Source: Tateyamaria sp. Alg231-49
Lineage (GTDB): Bacteria; Pseudomonadota; Alphaproteobacteria; Rhodobacterales; Rhodobacteraceae
Assembly (NCBI RefSeq): GCF_900143535.1
Contig: NZ_FRFA01000001.1
Span: 101,552 to 165,551 of the forward strand
Length of the DNA: 64,000 nt
Direction: 5' to 3'
Shown here in pieces: positions 9,319 to 18,558 of this stretch (within the stretch, counting starts at the first letter, position 1; each line of letters opens with the position of its first letter). Made by a program: the position numbers and the translations under genes. The notes beneath the pieces are model-generated. The model had not been told where the DNA came from. It saw only the letters and a program-made list of their open reading frames with translations, and did no database searches.

Positions 9319-10068
9319 TCAGGTGGCGGGCTGATCTGACGCCTGTGCGCTGTTACCCGCGCTGATCCACAGCTGATCCAGCTCATCAAGGCGTTCTGTG
9401 GAATAACTCGGAGCCGAATCCCAATACCGACCTGACTCGACGAAATAGCCGAGGGTGTCTTCGTAGCCTTGCGCCCGGTCAAACGCCAAAGGGTTGGCGC
9501 GTATCTTCGGCATAGCGCTTTGGCCGATGTCGTTCAGTTCCATTGGCGGGAATATGAGGCGGCTTTCTCCGCCCGGGGCACGAACGCAGGCACAACCCTG
9601 TCCCGAAGCATGCAGCATCAGGCGTGCCGACTTGGCTTCAAGATTTCGCAATGTGATGTCCTCGCGCAGAGGGTCCGCCGATCCTGTGCCATAAAAATGG
9701 GGATTGCCGGTGGTGGGATAAACCATGTCACAGCCGACAAAAATCATAGCCGAAGGGCGCAACGCGGCAAGAACCCAATACCCGGCCGTAAAGGCCATGG
9801 TCGCCCCCGCATAAACAATCCCGCCGTACGTGTTGTTGGCGGGTACGTATTCGGCCGCACCGATGCGCGTTTGCCCAGGTGTCAGATCAGTTGGGGCGCG
9901 GTCCGTCGGAAAATCTTCCGGCGAGATGTGATAGTCCCAATCGTTCCGTACGCTCCACGCATTGTTAATGGCCACGATCGAGGAAAACAGCGTCTTGGGC
10001 AGGTCCCGTGCCGCCAGTACACCCGGAGCGCTGCCGAGGATGAGTACCGGTTTCGTCGATTTTGTCAT
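9319..10068 (-). CDS. Conserved hypothetical protein with nucleotide-binding-like N-terminus (DUF115-like)
   Basis: A protein of 249 residues from the ATG at 10068 (MTKSTKPVLILGSAPG). The N-terminus has a strand then a glycine-rich turn (VLILGSAPGV) and a later strand (SSIVAINNAW). This pattern occurs in DUF115/sialyltransferase-like proteins that handle nucleotide sugars. A second hydrophobic strand carries AMIFVGCDMVYP. The upstream residues to 10200 overlap the end of the MerR gene and do not look coding. It is the last gene behind a MerR regulator, with a 106-bp gap. I do not recognise a specific function; a surface-glycan role is a guess from the fold pattern. Confidence 0.6.
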   Translation of the reverse strand: MTKSTKPVLILGSAPGVLAARDLPKTLFSSIVAINNAWSVRNDWDYHISPEDFPTDRAPTDLTPGQTRIGAAEYVPANNTYGGIVYAGATMAFTAGYWVLAALRPSAMIFVGCDMVYPTTGNPHFYGTGSADPLREDITLRNLEAKSARLMLHASGQGCACVRAPGGESRLIFPPMELNDIGQSAMPKIRANPLAFDRAQGYEDTLGYFVESGRYWDSAPSYSTERLDELDQLWISAGNSAQASDQPAT

Positions 10069-10174
10069 TGCAGCGTTTACCTTGGCCTGTGCTTCCAAAG
10101 GTTTAGGACGCGTGAGGCGGAGGTCAAACGAAGTACATCTAAAAAAGGACCCAAGTCCAAAAAGTGGGAGGGGC

Positions 10175-10549
10175 CTATTTGCCGGCCAATTCGTTTGCAA
10201 CGCTGTCGCGCAAGTCCTTCAACTCGGCTGTGGCTTCGGCGAGTTGTTTGCGCTGTTCTTCCAGTTCGGCCAGTTGACCGTCAGCCAATTCGACCCAAGC
10301 CCGCATTTGGGCTTCGTTGCCTTCGTTTTCGTAGATCAGCAGCCACTGGCGGATGTCTTCCAGCTGAAACCCGAACTTTCGGCCCCTCAGGATAAGTTTC
10401 ATCCGCGCATTATCGCGGGCGCCGTAAAAGCGTGAACGCCCTTCGCGGTCAGGCTTGAGCAGCTCAATGTATTCGTAATAGCGCAACGTGCGCGGCGTTA
10501 CATCGAACTGCGCGCACATTTCTTTAAAGCTCAAGCGCTCATCTGACAT
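10175..10549 (-). CDS. MerR-family regulator, second paralogue
   Basis: A 124-residue protein with the HTH motif [20 protein letters not shown], wing residues [19 protein letters not shown], and [15 protein letters not shown], then a coiled coil rich in Glu, Gln and Lys. It is clearly related to the regulator at 8726-9127, with about half the residues shared by eye over the DNA-binding half. It likewise lacks metal-binding cysteines. It is divergent from the thioesterase genes starting near 10669. The 90-bp divergent region holds no copy of the ACGT dyad, so its target differs or is elsewhere. Confidence 0.85.
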   Translation of the reverse strand: MSDERLSFKEMCAQFDVTPRTLRYYEYIELLKPDREGRSRFYGARDNARMKLILRGRKFGFQLEDIRQWLLIYENEGNEAQMRAWVELADGQLAELEEQRKQLAEATAELKDLRDSVANELAGK

Positions 10550-10668
10550 GGCTTGCCTCTCCCCTGCAGCGAATCCTAAGGCGGGATTTCTCTGAGGGCA
10601 ACAGGTGCCTTGCTCTGATCGAGGGGCGCGCCCATAACGTGATGACAGTCCAGAAAGAAAAGAGCGAT

Positions 10669-11091
10669 ATGCCTGACCGACTGAAGAATATACGCCAGTT
10701 CATCGAAGCCCTCCCGCATTCTCGCGATCTGGGCATGGAACTTGTTAAAGTGACGGGCGGGGAGGCAGTGATTTCGGTGCCCTATGACACCCGTCTGATC
10801 GGTGATCCCGAAACCGGCGTGATCAGCGGTGGGGCCGTTTCGGCACTGATGGACACTTGTTGCGGAGCGGCCGTTATGGCGCATCCTGCAAACACCGGCG
10901 GCACCGCAACGCTGGATCTGCGCATCGATTACATGCGCGCGGCCACTCCTGGACAGGCGATCACGACCCATGCGACCTGTTACCATGTGACCCGCTCCGT
11001 CGCCTTTGTTCGTGCCACGGCCGTGGATGAAGATGCCGACAATCCGGTGGCCACCGCGACCGGGGCATTCACTGTGGAGGGTGCGCGATGA
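10669..11091 (+). CDS. PaaI-family hotdog thioesterase
   Basis: About 140 residues, starting [15 protein letters not shown]; an upstream ATG at 10639 is possible, but AAAGAG precedes the chosen start. The hotdog core is visible as [20 protein letters not shown] (the long central helix, where H/N/D residues usually contact the thioester) followed by strands ending TGAFTVEG. It should hydrolyse a small or aromatic acyl-CoA. It overlaps the next thioesterase gene by ATGA, so the two are translationally coupled and may form a heteromer. Neighbouring beta-oxidation genes fit a CoA-recycling role. Confidence 0.82.
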   Translation: MPDRLKNIRQFIEALPHSRDLGMELVKVTGGEAVISVPYDTRLIGDPETGVISGGAVSALMDTCCGAAVMAHPANTGGTATLDLRIDYMRAATPGQAITTHATCYHVTRSVAFVRATAVDEDADNPVATATGAFTVEGAR

Positions 11092-11588
11092 AACGACCCG
11101 AACCCGTTCAGGCCGTCAAACAGCGGCGCGATGCCGCCCTGCGTGCGCTGGTGGATGGCGTGCCATACATCCAGTACCTCGGTGTTAAGATTGATCGTCG
11201 TGGGGACGAATTGACGGCTATCCTGCCTTTCGCCGACAAACTTATCGGAAATCCCATGCTGCCGGCCCTCCACGGAGGAGTGACGGCCGCCTTTCTTGAG
11301 GTGACGGCAGTGATCACGCTCAGTTGGTCCTACATTTGGGACGATATCGAAAGCGGTGCGCTGGATTTTGAAGTCGCGGGTTCGCCGCCCTTGCCACGTC
11401 TGCCGAAAACCGTCGATTTTTCGGTAGATTACCTCCGCTCCGGCTTGCCACGAGACGCATATGCGCGGGCACGGATCAACAGGTCTGGGCGGCGCTATGC
11501 CAGCGTCCATGTCGAGGCGTGGCAAGACAATCGCGATCGGCTTTTTGCGCAAGGCACAGGTCACTTTGTCATGCCCCAGCGGCGGTGA
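11088..11588 (+). CDS. PaaI-family hotdog thioesterase, second copy
   Basis: A 166-residue relative of the preceding protein. It carries [20 protein letters not shown], the signature helix with a preceding His that is missing from the first copy. The ending [11 protein letters not shown] matches the last hotdog strand. The N-terminal 20 residues are charged. Both edges are coupled: ATGA with the upstream gene and GTGA with the MATE gene downstream. The substrate is unknown; the two unequal thioesterases may pair. Confidence 0.82.
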   Translation: MKRPEPVQAVKQRRDAALRALVDGVPYIQYLGVKIDRRGDELTAILPFADKLIGNPMLPALHGGVTAAFLEVTAVITLSWSYIWDDIESGALDFEVAGSPPLPRLPKTVDFSVDYLRSGLPRDAYARARINRSGRRYASVHVEAWQDNRDRLFAQGTGHFVMPQRR

Positions 11589-12919
11589 GTACAAAGGCAA
11601 ACCCAACTGCGCCTGCCGCCCCGCTCACGCATCGCAGGGTGCTGAAAATCGCGCTGCCCATCGTCTTGTCCAATGCCACGGTTCCGATCCTTGGGGCGGT
11701 GGATGTTGGGGTGGTTGGACAAATGGGAGAGGCCGCGCCCATTGGGGCCGTCGCCATGGGCGCAATCATCCTGACCACAGTCTATTGGATCTTCGGCTTT
11801 TTGCGCATGGGTACCGTTGGTCTCGTCGGGCAGGCGGCCGGGGCGGGCGATGAGGATGAAGTGTCGGCATGGCTGACACGCGCGCTGTTGGTTGCGGGGC
11901 TTGGTGGTCTGAGTCTGATCGTGTTGCAAGCCCCGCTGTTCTGGGCAGCGTTCCAACTGTCACCGGCCAGTCCCGAGGTTGAAAACCTTGCGCGTGGATA
12001 CCTGACCATTCGCATCTGGACGGCTCCTGCGGCGATCGCGGTTTACGCCCTTACAGGTTGGCTGATCGCGATGGAGCGCACAGGCGCTGTGTTCTGGATT
12101 CAGCTGGGCATGAATGGGGTCAATATTGCGCTGAACTTTGTCTTTGTTCTCGGCTTTGGCTGGGGGGTTGAGGGCGTGGCCATCGCCACGGTTATCGCCG
12201 AAGTACTGGGCGCGGCCTTGGGCCTTTGGTTTTGCCGCGCGGCCTTTGTGCGCCCCGCATGGCGGGACCGCGCACGGGTACTTGAGCGGGCCAAACTGGT
12301 GCGTATGGCGTTGCTGAACACAGACATCTTACTGCGTTCAGCCATGTTGATGGTCATCTTTTCCAGCTTTGTTTTCATCGGCGCACGTTTTGGGGATGTG
12401 ACGCTCGCGGCCAACGAAGTGCTGATCCAGTTCATGTATATCACCGCACACGCGATGGACGGGTTTGCATTTGCCGCCGAGACGCTGATCGCGCGGGCCT
12501 ATGGTCGTGGAGACGGGCGCCGTGTCCGCCGTGCTGCACTGATAACGGGGATGTGGGGATTGATGATTTGTGTGGTCACTGCGGCTGCATTCCTGCTGGC
12601 CGGTCCTTGGCTGATTGACGTGATGGCAAAGGACGCAGACGTGCAACAGGAGGCGCGGGCCTATTTGTGGTGGATGGTGGCAGCACCCTTGCTGGGCTGT
12701 GCGGCGTGGATGCTGGACGGTATTTTCATCGGGGCCGCGCGAGGGCGGGACATGCGCAACATGATGGCGCTGTCATTTGTCATCTATTGGGGTGCGATTT
12801 TCCTGTTGTTGCCGGTGATGGGCAATCATGGCTTGTGGGCGGCTTTGCTGATTTCATTTGTCGCACGCGGGGTGACGCTGGGTGCACGCTATCCAGCGCT
12901 GGAACGGGCCGCGGGGTAA
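11585..12919 (+). CDS. MATE-family multidrug/metabolite exporter
   Basis: About 444 residues from a GTG start at 11585 that overlaps the stop of the thioesterase gene. It has twelve hydrophobic segments in two similar halves, with the first-half motif ILSNATVPILGAVDVGVVGQ (here LSNATVPILGAVDVG) typical of MATE proteins of the DinF branch. It exchanges Na+ or H+ for organic cations or metabolites across the inner membrane. An ATG further upstream at 11519 would run through the thioesterase gene and adds a non-membrane lead, so it was rejected. Coupling to two thioesterases suggests export of a free acid or related product, which is inference. Confidence 0.88.
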   Translation: MSTKANPTAPAAPLTHRRVLKIALPIVLSNATVPILGAVDVGVVGQMGEAAPIGAVAMGAIILTTVYWIFGFLRMGTVGLVGQAAGAGDEDEVSAWLTRALLVAGLGGLSLIVLQAPLFWAAFQLSPASPEVENLARGYLTIRIWTAPAAIAVYALTGWLIAMERTGAVFWIQLGMNGVNIALNFVFVLGFGWGVEGVAIATVIAEVLGAALGLWFCRAAFVRPAWRDRARVLERAKLVRMALLNTDILLRSAMLMVIFSSFVFIGARFGDVTLAANEVLIQFMYITAHAMDGFAFAAETLIARAYGRGDGRRVRRAALITGMWGLMICVVTAAAFLLAGPWLIDVMAKDADVQQEARAYLWWMVAAPLLGCAAWMLDGIFIGAARGRDMRNMMALSFVIYWGAIFLLLPVMGNHGLWAALLISFVARGVTLGARYPALERAAG

Positions 12920-12924
12920 GAACC

Positions 12925-12937
12925 GGGGCGCTGCCCC
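12925..12937. terminator. Short GC hairpin between convergent genes
   Basis: GGGGC-GCT-GCCCC lies 5 bp after the MATE stop and before the end of pyrD. There is no T-run, so it is only a weak terminator candidate. Confidence 0.3.
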
Positions 12938-12972
12938 AACACTTGGACTTCAGTTTGTGAGATCAAAGCGGG

Positions 12973-14016
12973 TCAGAGCCAACTTTGCGTTTTGGTTCCC
13001 ACTGCATCCGCTACCGATGCGTGCCCGTCTTGCTCCAACAATACGTCCAGACCTCGAGCGATGTCTGCCGCAAGGCCAAGCCCGCCATAGACAAGGCCGG
13101 TGTAAAGTTGAACGGCTGAAGCGCCTGCGCAGATCTTGGCATAGGCGTCTTCTGCAGACGAAACGCCGCCGACCCCGATCAGCGGGATGTCCGTCAACGC
13201 GTGCAGCTTCGCCAGCACTCTCGTCGATTTTTCAAACAGGGGCGCCCCGGACAGCCCCCCCTTTTCCTGCGCATGGGCGCTGCGCAAACCAGAGCGGTCA
13301 AGCGTGGTATTGGTCGCAATAATCGCGCTGATCAGGGCGTCTTGTGCCACTTTGGCAATGTCGGCCAGATCCTGATCCGACAGATCTGGCGCGATTTTGA
13401 GAAAGACCGGTATGCTCCCGCGCACCTGCATCACACCATCAAGCAGCGCGGCAAGGGCCATGGGCCCCTGCAAGTCGCGCAAGCGCTCGGTGTTGGGGCT
13501 TGAGACGTTCACGGTGGCAAAGTCGATATGAGGCGCGCAATGCACCAGCACCTTGGCAAAGTCCTCGGCGCGGTTCGCACTGTCCTTGTTGGCCCCAAGG
13601 TTGAGCCCGACAGGCACCCCTTTGGGCCGTTTGGAGAGTCGATGCGCAATCGCATCCATCCCGTCGTTGTTAAATCCAAAGCGGTTGATTGCTGCCCCGT
13701 CCTCGGGCAGGCGAAAGAGGCGTGGGCGCGGGTTGCCGGGTTGAGCGACAGGCGTGGCCGCACCCACCTCGATCCAGCCAAACCCTGCGCGTGACAAAGG
13801 CGCGATGGCGGTGGCGTTCTTGTCAAAGCCGGCGGCAAGGCCGACGGGGTTGGGCATGGTAAGGCTGGCAACTTTGGTGCGCAGTCGGTCGCTGGTTACG
13901 GGTCCGGGCAAATGCGCCAGTGGCGTGTGAACAGCGCGCAAGGCCAATCCGTGTGCGGTTTCCGGGTCAATGCGACGCAAGGCGGCCATGCCGAGGTTTT
14001 CAATAGTGCGTTTCAT
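12973..14016 (-). CDS. pyrD: Dihydroorotate dehydrogenase (quinone), class 2
   Basis: A 347-residue enzyme of pyrimidine synthesis, oxidising dihydroorotate to orotate with FMN and passing electrons to ubiquinone at the inner membrane. The amphipathic N-terminal helices ([22 protein letters not shown]) mark the membrane-bound class 2. Motifs include [25 protein letters not shown], and [17 protein letters not shown] with the catalytic serine expected in the class 2 family. The C-terminal FMN-phosphate loop is [20 protein letters not shown]. It is the last gene of a three-gene minus-strand run and overlaps the DUF1330 gene by ATGA. Confidence 0.95.
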   Translation of the reverse strand: MKRTIENLGMAALRRIDPETAHGLALRAVHTPLAHLPGPVTSDRLRTKVASLTMPNPVGLAAGFDKNATAIAPLSRAGFGWIEVGAATPVAQPGNPRPRLFRLPEDGAAINRFGFNNDGMDAIAHRLSKRPKGVPVGLNLGANKDSANRAEDFAKVLVHCAPHIDFATVNVSSPNTERLRDLQGPMALAALLDGVMQVRGSIPVFLKIAPDLSDQDLADIAKVAQDALISAIIATNTTLDRSGLRSAHAQEKGGLSGAPLFEKSTRVLAKLHALTDIPLIGVGGVSSAEDAYAKICAGASAVQLYTGLVYGGLGLAADIARGLDVLLEQDGHASVADAVGTKTQSWL

Positions 14017-14450
14017 CCGAAGCTGGTCCCGATTGTACCTGGTTTAGTGCGGATCAGGCGGGACGTGGCCACGCCTGCTTGCCGGTGCACCACGGCGCGT
14101 TGATAGTCAGCATCTGAAATCATGGCGAGAAAGGCATGCACCGTGGGATAGCGCGCGATGAACATCGCATCCCATGCCTCGTCTGACGGGCCGATCAGCG
14201 TGGTTTCAAACTGCGCGCTCCACAAGATGCTGCCGCCAACATTGGTCAGGATCGCCGCAGTGTGTTTTCCATAAAGAGCATAGGCTTCGGTCCCCGTCAG
14301 TCCATCACGCGCCAGTGCGTGATCGCCGGGATAGTTAGCAAGATCGCGAAACCGCACGAGGTTCAACATTTCGATCGGATGATCCCGGTCCAACCCTTTG
14401 AATGCATCAAACTGAGCGCGGGTGGGATCGACAAAGGCAGGGTCGCTCAT
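14013..14450 (-). CDS. DUF1330-family protein
   Basis: A 145-residue protein with the dimeric alpha/beta-barrel (ferredoxin-like) pattern of DUF1330: the strand [14 protein letters not shown], then the helix [15 protein letters not shown], the strand ILWSAQFE, and a second helix near [21 protein letters not shown]. Proteins of this fold include monooxygenases and isomerases, but no defined reaction can be read here. It is coupled to pyrD (ATGA) and to the DUF952 gene (ATGA), forming a small operon of otherwise unrelated functions. Confidence 0.78.
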   Translation of the reverse strand: MSDPAFVDPTRAQFDAFKGLDRDHPIEMLNLVRFRDLANYPGDHALARDGLTGTEAYALYGKHTAAILTNVGGSILWSAQFETTLIGPSDEAWDAMFIARYPTVHAFLAMISDADYQRAVVHRQAGVATSRLIRTKPGTIGTSFG

Positions 14451-14794
14451 TCCTCGAAACCGGCTCCGGCCGGGAATTGATGCACCCCGTCTATGATGGG
14501 CAGGGGTTGCGCCCAGTGTACGTCAGCCAACGTCATCTCCCGATAAAGATGCGGAAACAGTGCGTCACCCCGCGATGGTTCCCATTTTAGGTCATCGCCC
14601 AAGGCGTCAGTTTCAACCGCGATCAGAAACAGATCATCCACGCCTGCAAAATGCTTGGCCGCAGTCTCGCCAGCCTGTTCAGCCGTTGAGAAGTGGATAT
14701 AGCCGTCCGTGACGTCTATCGGTGCCCCTGTCGTAGTCCTGTCCCGACGCAAAGCTGCCCATTCGGGGGCGCGGAAAATTTTGTAAATCAGCAT
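14447..14794 (-). CDS. DUF952-family protein
   Basis: About 115 residues from the ATG at 14794 (MLIYKIFRAPEW). The conserved DUF952 features are IYKI at the start, DGYIHFSTAEQAGETAAKHF in the middle, and FPHLYREMTLADV near the end. These look like a small ADP-ribosyltransferase-related fold (inference from family knowledge), but no activity is established. The frame opens nine codons earlier; the MLIYK start matches the family. First gene of the pyrD run. Confidence 0.8.
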   Translation of the reverse strand: MLIYKIFRAPEWAALRRDRTTTGAPIDVTDGYIHFSTAEQAGETAAKHFAGVDDLFLIAVETDALGDDLKWEPSRGDALFPHLYREMTLADVHWAQPLPIIDGVHQFPAGAGFEE

Positions 14795-14935
14795 GGTCCC
14801 CTGATGCCCGTCGCCCATCAAACAATCAAGTGGGCGTTGTCATATGTGCGTTGCGTCAATCATGCAGGATGTCCTTTGACTCGGGGCACGGATTGTTGTC
14901 ACGTAACCGTCATAATCAACATGGGAGACACCGAC

Positions 14936-16495
14936 ATGACCCGACTTTTGATGGGCACAGCTGCACTGGCGCTGAGCGCTGGCGTCGCTTCGGCAGAGTA
15001 TACACTGCACATTCTTCACACCAATGACATGCACAGCCGGATCGAATCGATCAACAAATACGATTCTACCTGCAACGCCGAGGGCGAAGCTGAGGGTAAG
15101 TGCTTTGGCGGCATCGCGCGGGTCAAATCGGCAATCGATGCCAAGAAAGCATCGCTCGACAACCAGAACGTCGTGGTGCTGGATGCAGGCGATCCATTTC
15201 AGGGCTCTCTGTTTTACACCACCTACAAAGGGGCCGCAGAGGCCGAATTCATGGAACAGATGGGCTATGACGTCATGGCCGTGGGCAACCACGAATTTGA
15301 CGATGGTCCTGCCGGTTTGGGCAGCTTTGTAGACACGGTCAGCTTTCCTGTGATTTCGGGCAATCTGGATGTATCTGGCGAAGCCACTTTGGCAGGCAAA
15401 GTTGAGAACCACGTTGTTCTTGAGGTTGGCGGCAAGAAAATTGGTGTGATTTCGGCGTTGGCCGTAGACACCGTTGAAACGTCCAGCCCCGGCGAAAACG
15501 TGATCTTTCAGGACGAGATCGAGGCGCTGAGCGCGGATGCCGCCGCCCTTGAAGCCGAAGGCGTCGATATCATCATCGCCCTTAATCACGTCGGCCTGAA
15601 CAAGGATCTGGACATCGCCGCAGCCGTTCCCGCCATCGACGTTGTGATCGGTGGGCACAGCCACACGTTGATGTCCAATGACGATGACGGCACGCCCGCA
15701 TATCCCACGATGGTCGACGGCACACCGGTGGCACAGGCCTATGCCTACACCAAGTATCTGGGTCATATGACTGTCACCTTTGATGATGATGGCAACGTGA
15801 CTGCGGCCTCAGGTGATCCGATGGTGCTGGATGCCTCGGTCACTCCGAACGACGCCTTCCTTGCCCGGATCACCGAAATGGGTGCGCCGATCGAAGAGAT
15901 GAAGACACGTGTCGTTGCCGAAGCGGCTGACGTCATCGAAGGCGGGCGTGACACCTGCCGCGCGATGGAGTGCGCCATGGGATCGCTTATCGCAGATGCG
16001 ATGCTTGACCGGGTGGCGGATCAGGGGATCGAGATCGCGATCCAGAATGGCGGGGGCATTCGTGCGTCCATCGATGCAGGGCCTGTCACAATGGGTGAAG
16101 TCCTGACCGTTCTGCCGTTTCAGAACACCCTGTCCACGTTCCAGGTGACCGGAGCAACTATCGTCGCAGCTCTGGAAAACGGTGTTGGCCAGATTGAGGA
16201 CGGCGCAGGCCGTTTCCCACAAGTGGCTGGCATGAGCTACGCCTTTGATGCTGCAGCCGAGCCCGGAGCGCGCATCAGCGACGTCATGGTTGGCGGTGCG
16301 CCGATTGATACTGACAAGCTCTACGGCGTTGTGTCCAACAACTATGTGCGCAACGGCGGTGATGGCTATGGCATGTTCAAAGAGGCGCTCAATGCCTACG
16401 ACTTTGGACCGGATCTTGCTGATGTCACGGCTGAATTCCTGGCCGCGAAAGGTCCGTTCACGCCCTATACGGATGGACGTATCACTGCCAAGTAA
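14936..16495 (+). CDS. Periplasmic 5'-nucleotidase / UshA-like metallophosphatase
   Basis: A 519-residue exported enzyme. The signal peptide is MTRLLMGTAALALSAGVASA, with cleavage before EYTLH. The metallophosphoesterase domain has the motifs LHTNDMHSR (metal Asp and His), LDAGDPFQGS, VGNHEFDDG and GGHSHTL. The C-terminal 5'-nucleotidase domain carries QNGGGIRASIDAGPVTMGE and a substrate-stacking region near VSNNYVRNGGDGYGMF. It would release phosphate and nucleosides from nucleotides in the periplasm. The ATG at 14936 has GGGAGA 8 nt upstream; an in-frame ATG at 14921 lacks a good site. A pair of hairpins follows the stop. Confidence 0.92.
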   Translation: MTRLLMGTAALALSAGVASAEYTLHILHTNDMHSRIESINKYDSTCNAEGEAEGKCFGGIARVKSAIDAKKASLDNQNVVVLDAGDPFQGSLFYTTYKGAAEAEFMEQMGYDVMAVGNHEFDDGPAGLGSFVDTVSFPVISGNLDVSGEATLAGKVENHVVLEVGGKKIGVISALAVDTVETSSPGENVIFQDEIEALSADAAALEAEGVDIIIALNHVGLNKDLDIAAAVPAIDVVIGGHSHTLMSNDDDGTPAYPTMVDGTPVAQAYAYTKYLGHMTVTFDDDGNVTAASGDPMVLDASVTPNDAFLARITEMGAPIEEMKTRVVAEAADVIEGGRDTCRAMECAMGSLIADAMLDRVADQGIEIAIQNGGGIRASIDAGPVTMGEVLTVLPFQNTLSTFQVTGATIVAALENGVGQIEDGAGRFPQVAGMSYAFDAAAEPGARISDVMVGGAPIDTDKLYGVVSNNYVRNGGDGYGMFKEALNAYDFGPDLADVTAEFLAAKGPFTPYTDGRITAK

Positions 16496-16502
16496 GCAGC
16501 AG

Positions 16503-16522
16503 GGCGCACCATAAGGTGCGCC
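16503..16522 (+). terminator. Hairpin GGCGCACC-ATAA-GGTGCGCC
   Basis: A perfect 8-bp stem with a 4-nt loop, 8 bp after the nucleotidase stop. It lacks a U-tract of its own but is followed 16 bp later by a second hairpin with one. Confidence 0.55.
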
Positions 16523-16538
16523 TAAGAGACTGATTGCG

Positions 16539-16572
16539 AACCCCCGATGGCCAGTGCCGTTGGGGGTTTTGC
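16539..16572 (+). terminator. Rho-independent terminator after the 5'-nucleotidase
   Basis: AACCCCC pairs with GGGGGTT across a 15-nt loop that contains a further GGC/GCC pairing, and ends in TTTTG. It separates the nucleotidase from the convergent flavodoxin-like gene. Confidence 0.65.
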
Positions 16573-16588
16573 TTTGCTTGCCTCGGGC

Positions 16589-17164
16589 TTAGCTGCCTGA
16601 CCCCCGCAAGCGCTGGGCAATACCCGCCACCCGCGCACCGAACTGAGCGGCGGTTTCAAGATCGCCCTCACGTACAGCGCCGCGCGGGCTGTGCGCACTG
16701 GTCGCCATCAACCCAAGCCAGCCGCCATCTGCGTTCACGCCTTCCCGCTCAGGAAAGACAGGAGCGCCAATATCAGCGGGGCCAACCCAGATCATGCCCA
16801 TCTGCGCGGCGAAGATCGAAAACCGCTGCAAGGTCGCCAGCTTGTCTCCGGAGGGAAACGTGGCGACAGTAAACCCACCGGCCAGCTTGTCCTTCCAACC
16901 AAGGTCCATCCAGCGCTCGCCCGCCTCTTCAAGAAATGCGCCGTAGCGTGCAGCGGCCGATCCCATATAAGTGGGGGCTCCGAACAAGATGGCATCTGCG
17001 CGGTCCAGCGAGTTCCAATCGTCAGGTGACATATCCTCGACATTGACGGGAACAGCGCGGGCGCCAGACTCAGTTGCACCGGTAGCGATGGCGCGAGCCA
17101 CCTGCGCGGTGTGACCCGCGCCGGAGTAATAGGGCAGGGCGATGAGGCTTTGCGTGTGATCCAT
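16589..17164 (-). CDS. Flavodoxin/WrbA-like FMN protein
   Basis: A 191-residue flavodoxin-fold protein. The phosphate-binding loop is YYSGAGHTAQVARAI near the N-terminus, the isoalloxazine loop is GAPTYMGSAA, and a third loop is ATFPSGDKLATL. It resembles WrbA-type NAD(P)H:quinone oxidoreductases and other FMN reductases and is cytoplasmic. The ATG at 17164 begins MDHTQSLIALPYYSG; the longer frame to 17311 would cross the divergent SRAP gene start. Which electron partner it uses is not visible. Confidence 0.82.
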   Translation of the reverse strand: MDHTQSLIALPYYSGAGHTAQVARAIATGATESGARAVPVNVEDMSPDDWNSLDRADAILFGAPTYMGSAAARYGAFLEEAGERWMDLGWKDKLAGGFTVATFPSGDKLATLQRFSIFAAQMGMIWVGPADIGAPVFPEREGVNADGGWLGLMATSAHSPRGAVREGDLETAAQFGARVAGIAQRLRGSGS

Positions 17165-17240
17165 CGCGCTACCTTGCCCGCTAGGTCTTTGGCCCACAAG
17201 CGGGTTGCCTGTGCGGCTGAGCCGTTCCATTCTCAGCCCC

Positions 17241-17918
17241 ATGTGCGGACGTTTTTCCATCACCCTGCCACCGGACGCCATGGCGCAGCTGTTTGAGGCG
17301 GTGCCCGCCAATGACTTGCCGGATGTGCCAAACTACAATGTCTGCCCGACGAACGCCGTGCATGTTGTTACGGCAGTTGAAGGGCAGCGTCGGCTGGGTG
17401 CTATGCGGTGGGGGTTCATTCCGCACTGGTACAAGAAACCGAACGACGGGCCGTTGCTGATCAACGCCCGGGCAGAAACGATTGCAGAAAAGCCAGCCTT
17501 TCGCGCGGCCTGCCGCGAACGTCGGGCCGTCATTGTCGCCTCTGGCTTTTATGAATGGACACGCGACGGGGATGCGCGCCTGCCTTGGTACATCAGCCGA
17601 ACAGACGGTGCGCCCTTGGCCTTCGCGGCGATCTGGCAGACGTGGTCGGCCAAGGATGACAGCGACGAAATGCGCACGGCTGCCATAGTGACCACGGGTG
17701 CAAACAAATCCATGTCCACGATCCACCACCGCATGCCTGTGATCCTTGAACCGGATGACATTCCGCTTTGGCTGGGCGAACAAGGCAAAGGGGCCGCGAC
17801 GCTGATGCGTGCGGCCCCGGAAAACACTTTGGGTTGGTATCGTGTCGACAAGACGGTCAATTCCAACCGGGCCGCCGGGCCTGCGTTGATTGAACCTCTG
17901 GGCGACGCGCCGACTTAG
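17241..17918 (+). CDS. SOS response-associated peptidase (SRAP, YedK/HMCES family)
   Basis: A 225-residue SRAP protein. Met removal exposes the catalytic Cys2 (MCGRFSITLPP), which forms a thiazolidine crosslink with abasic sites in single-stranded DNA. Other conserved residues are visible: N in YNVCPTNAV, E in SGFYEWTRDG, and H in TIHHRMPVI. The start must be the MCGRF ATG at 17241, because any N-terminal extension would bury the catalytic cysteine. Length matches the family. It is divergent from the flavodoxin gene, and its stop overlaps the cupredoxin-like gene stop by 4 bp. Confidence 0.93.
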   Translation: MCGRFSITLPPDAMAQLFEAVPANDLPDVPNYNVCPTNAVHVVTAVEGQRRLGAMRWGFIPHWYKKPNDGPLLINARAETIAEKPAFRAACRERRAVIVASGFYEWTRDGDARLPWYISRTDGAPLAFAAIWQTWSAKDDSDEMRTAAIVTTGANKSMSTIHHRMPVILEPDDIPLWLGEQGKGAATLMRAAPENTLGWYRVDKTVNSNRAAGPALIEPLGDAPT

Positions 17919-18262
17919 TTCAGTGGCGCAGAGTCAAAGCTGATTTCGCCTTGAACAAGCAATGTACCGTCATCTGCGACAGCGTCTTTGTCGTAAAACA
18001 ACTTTTCAACCACGTCGCTGACTTCGAGGACTACTTCGCCCTGATCCGGAATGGGGCCGATTTCCCAAGCCGCGCCTTCGGCGACGATATTGTGCTCACC
18101 ACCGGACAAGTTGATGAACCGAACCGAGTCGCCATTGTCCAGATAGGTGACCTTCGGGAAATAGGCATCGGCCAGGATGAGGACAGTGTGTTCGTCCGCC
18201 GCCGCAGCGGAGGCGATGGACATTGCGGCAACAGTCGCCACTAGAGAAAACGCGCGCTTCAT
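17915..18262 (-). CDS. Secreted cupredoxin-like small protein
   Basis: About 115 residues. The signal peptide is MKRAFSLVATVAAMSIASAAAA, leaving a domain of about 90 residues with the plastocyanin-like pattern YFPKVTYLDNGDSVRFIN and GGEHNIVAEGAAWEIG. The first copper-site His is present (GEHN), but the usual C-terminal Cys-His-Met cluster is missing, so type 1 copper binding is doubtful. The ATG at 18262 gives a proper signal peptide; an ATG ten codons earlier is less likely. It converges on the SRAP gene. Confidence 0.72.
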   Translation of the reverse strand: MKRAFSLVATVAAMSIASAAAADEHTVLILADAYFPKVTYLDNGDSVRFINLSGGEHNIVAEGAAWEIGPIPDQGEVVLEVSDVVEKLFYDKDAVADDGTLLVQGEISFDSAPLN

Positions 18263-18558
18263 GGCAGCACTCCTTTTATATTTCGGCCCCACCCGAAAGT
18301 CAGAATCATATAGGATGGTTTATCGGCCTGCATTGCGGCGAAAATGGGGCGTCCGCGCGTCATCGATCTGGCGCTTTTCTCTAATCGAGACGGTCACGCA
18401 GGTTATCCGCCAACCTGTGATCAGAGCGATTTGCACAAAAAACAAGCTCAGACACATTGCCATTGGACACCGGTTCGCGGCACAACAGATAGATGTCGAG
18501 ACGGTAAAGTGATCGCCGATGTGTCGCATGAACGTCGCACCCGCAAAGGAGAGCTCAG

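Noticed and set aside
18399-18417. CAGGTT-N7-AACCTG inverted repeat before gcdH
   Set aside because: Short arms, no second copy and no regulator nearby; not enough to call an operator.
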